Source: Candidatus Gastranaerophilales bacterium
GTDB taxonomy: Bacteria; Cyanobacteriota; Vampirovibrionia; Gastranaerophilales; CAJFVJ01
Assembly: GCA_028694275.1 (NCBI GenBank)
Contig: JAQUTS010000102.1
Location: 1-6,234 of the forward strand
Direction: 5' to 3'
Length of the DNA: 6,234 nt
Under the pieces are notes generated by a model. That model was given only the letters and a program-made list of their open reading frames with translations. It had not been told where the DNA came from and ran no database searches. Positions 5,450-6,234 of this stretch are shown piece after piece (within the stretch, counting starts at the first letter, position 1; each line of letters opens with the position of its first letter). The translations under genes and the position numbers were made by a program.

Positions 5450-6234
5450 ATGGAACTAGATGTCACTAGAATGTCGAATATACAAAAAGTTGCCTCTTTG
5501 CTCATCGTATTGGGGCCACAGGCAGCTACTGAGATTCTAAAAAACATCCCTGATGATGATTTGGTAGAACAAATAACTCTCGAGATTGCAAACGTAAACA
5601 AGGTTTCACCCGAAATTCTAGACGCAATCTTAGAAGAATTTCATTCTATTTTCAAAGCCAGCAGCTACCTATCCCATGGCGGTATGGAATATGCAAAAAC
5701 CCTTTTGGAGCAAGCATACGGCTCTGATAAAGCAGGGAGCATTCTTGATAAATTGGTAACGATTTTGAACAGTACACCGTTCCAATTCTTTAACGAGGCG
5801 GATCCTGAGCAGCTTGCAACATCATTCCAAAACGAAAACCCGCAGCTTATCGCACTTGTATTGGCATATTTAAAGCCCGAAAAATCAGCGCAAGTATTGA
5901 ACAACTTACCTTTCAATGTACAAGCGGCCGTAGCACTAAAAATAGCAGAGATGGATACAACAAATCCTGAAATTATTTCTGAAATAGAAAAAGTAGTAGA
6001 AAGCAAATTCTCCTCAGTTGTGGCTCAGGATTTCTCAAAAGCAGGCGGCGTAGAGGCTTTGGCAACAATTTTGAACAGAACAGACCGTTCCACAGAAAAG
6101 AAAATTATCGAAGTTTTGGAGCATCACAGTTCTACTTTGGCAGAAGAAGTTCGCGAATTGATGTTTGTATTTGAAGATATTGTATTGCTTGATAACAGAG
6201 CCATTCAAAGAGTTCTTCGAGAAATTGACTCCAA
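5450..6234 (+). CDS. fliG: Flagellar motor switch protein FliG (cut by right window edge)
   Basis: Rotor protein that binds the FliF tail on the cytoplasmic side, contacts FliM, and takes torque from the stator. The ATG at 5450 is preceded by AAGG at 5438-5441, overlapping the fliF stop, with eight bases of spacing. The reading frame then stays open to the window edge for 261 complete codons plus two bases (family about 335). Visible features: the N-terminal FliF-binding domain beginning MELDVTRMSNIQKVASLLIV; the middle-domain motif ENPQ at residues 129-132 (EHPQ in E. coli); the AGG linker at 198-200; and MFVFEDIVLLDNRAIQRVLR from residue 238, matching the conserved MFxF region. The charged torque helix lies past the window. 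Substitution of His by Asn in the EHPQ motif is a modest change. Identification is firm. Confidence 0.96.
   Translation, partial: MELDVTRMSNIQKVASLLIVLGPQAATEILKNIPDDDLVEQITLEIANVNKVSPEILDAILEEFHSIFKASSYLSHGGMEYAKTLLEQAYGSDKAGSILDKLVTILNSTPFQFFNEADPEQLATSFQNENPQLIALVLAYLKPEKSAQVLNNLPFNVQAAVALKIAEMDTTNPEIISEIEKVVESKFSSVVAQDFSKAGGVEALATILNRTDRSTEKKIIEVLEHHSSTLAEEVRELMFVFEDIVLLDNRAIQRVLREIDS

Noticed and set aside
5665..6006. Minus-strand 113-codon open frame
   Set aside because: It lies opposite fliG, which is clearly coding on the plus strand; the minus-strand product has no recognisable motif.

Overview
The window is an AT-rich bacterial segment holding the start of a flagellar basal-body operon. 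The operon is headed by a two-component regulatory pair and is divergent from a trigger factor (tig) gene. The flagellar proteins are of the standard family type, and clean Shine-Dalgarno sites precede most genes. There are no mobile elements, CRISPR repeats, rRNA or tRNA genes. The lineage cannot be fixed from the sequence alone. The AT-rich base use and the style of the NarL-type regulator make me lean towards a flagellated non-photosynthetic cyanobacterial relative (Melainabacteria/Vampirovibrionia) or a similar gut or groundwater lineage; this is an impression, not a demonstrated assignment.

Layout: (1) 1-354, minus strand: N-terminal part of trigger factor, running off the left edge. (2) 355-822: a 468-bp gene-free region between the divergent genes. 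It should carry promoters for both directions and contains several inverted repeats that could form a structured 5' leader. (3) 823-1533, plus: a NarL/FixJ-type response regulator. (4) 1585-2361, plus: a small soluble histidine kinase with no recognisable sensor domain. (5) 2393-5438, plus: flgB, flgC, fliE and fliF, encoding the proximal rod, the rod-MS ring adaptor and the MS ring. (6) 5450 to the right edge, plus: fliG, the rotor/switch protein, cut by the window after about 261 codons.

How they fit together: FliF forms the MS ring in the inner membrane, FliG docks on its cytoplasmic C-terminal tail, FliE links the ring to the rod, and FlgB and FlgC are proximal rod subunits. All five belong to the earliest stage of flagellar assembly. 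The kinase and regulator lie upstream in the same direction with gaps of 51 and 31 nt, so they are probably co-transcribed and may control this operon or the wider flagellar regulon. The most unusual point is the pairing itself: a NarL-type output regulator sits next to a kinase with a classical HisKA/NtrB-like H-box (HEIRNP), whereas NarL-type regulators usually pair with HisKA_3 kinases, and soluble flagellar kinases of the FlgS type usually pair with sigma-54 activators. The second point of interest is the long, potentially structured leader. I found no wholly new system in the window.
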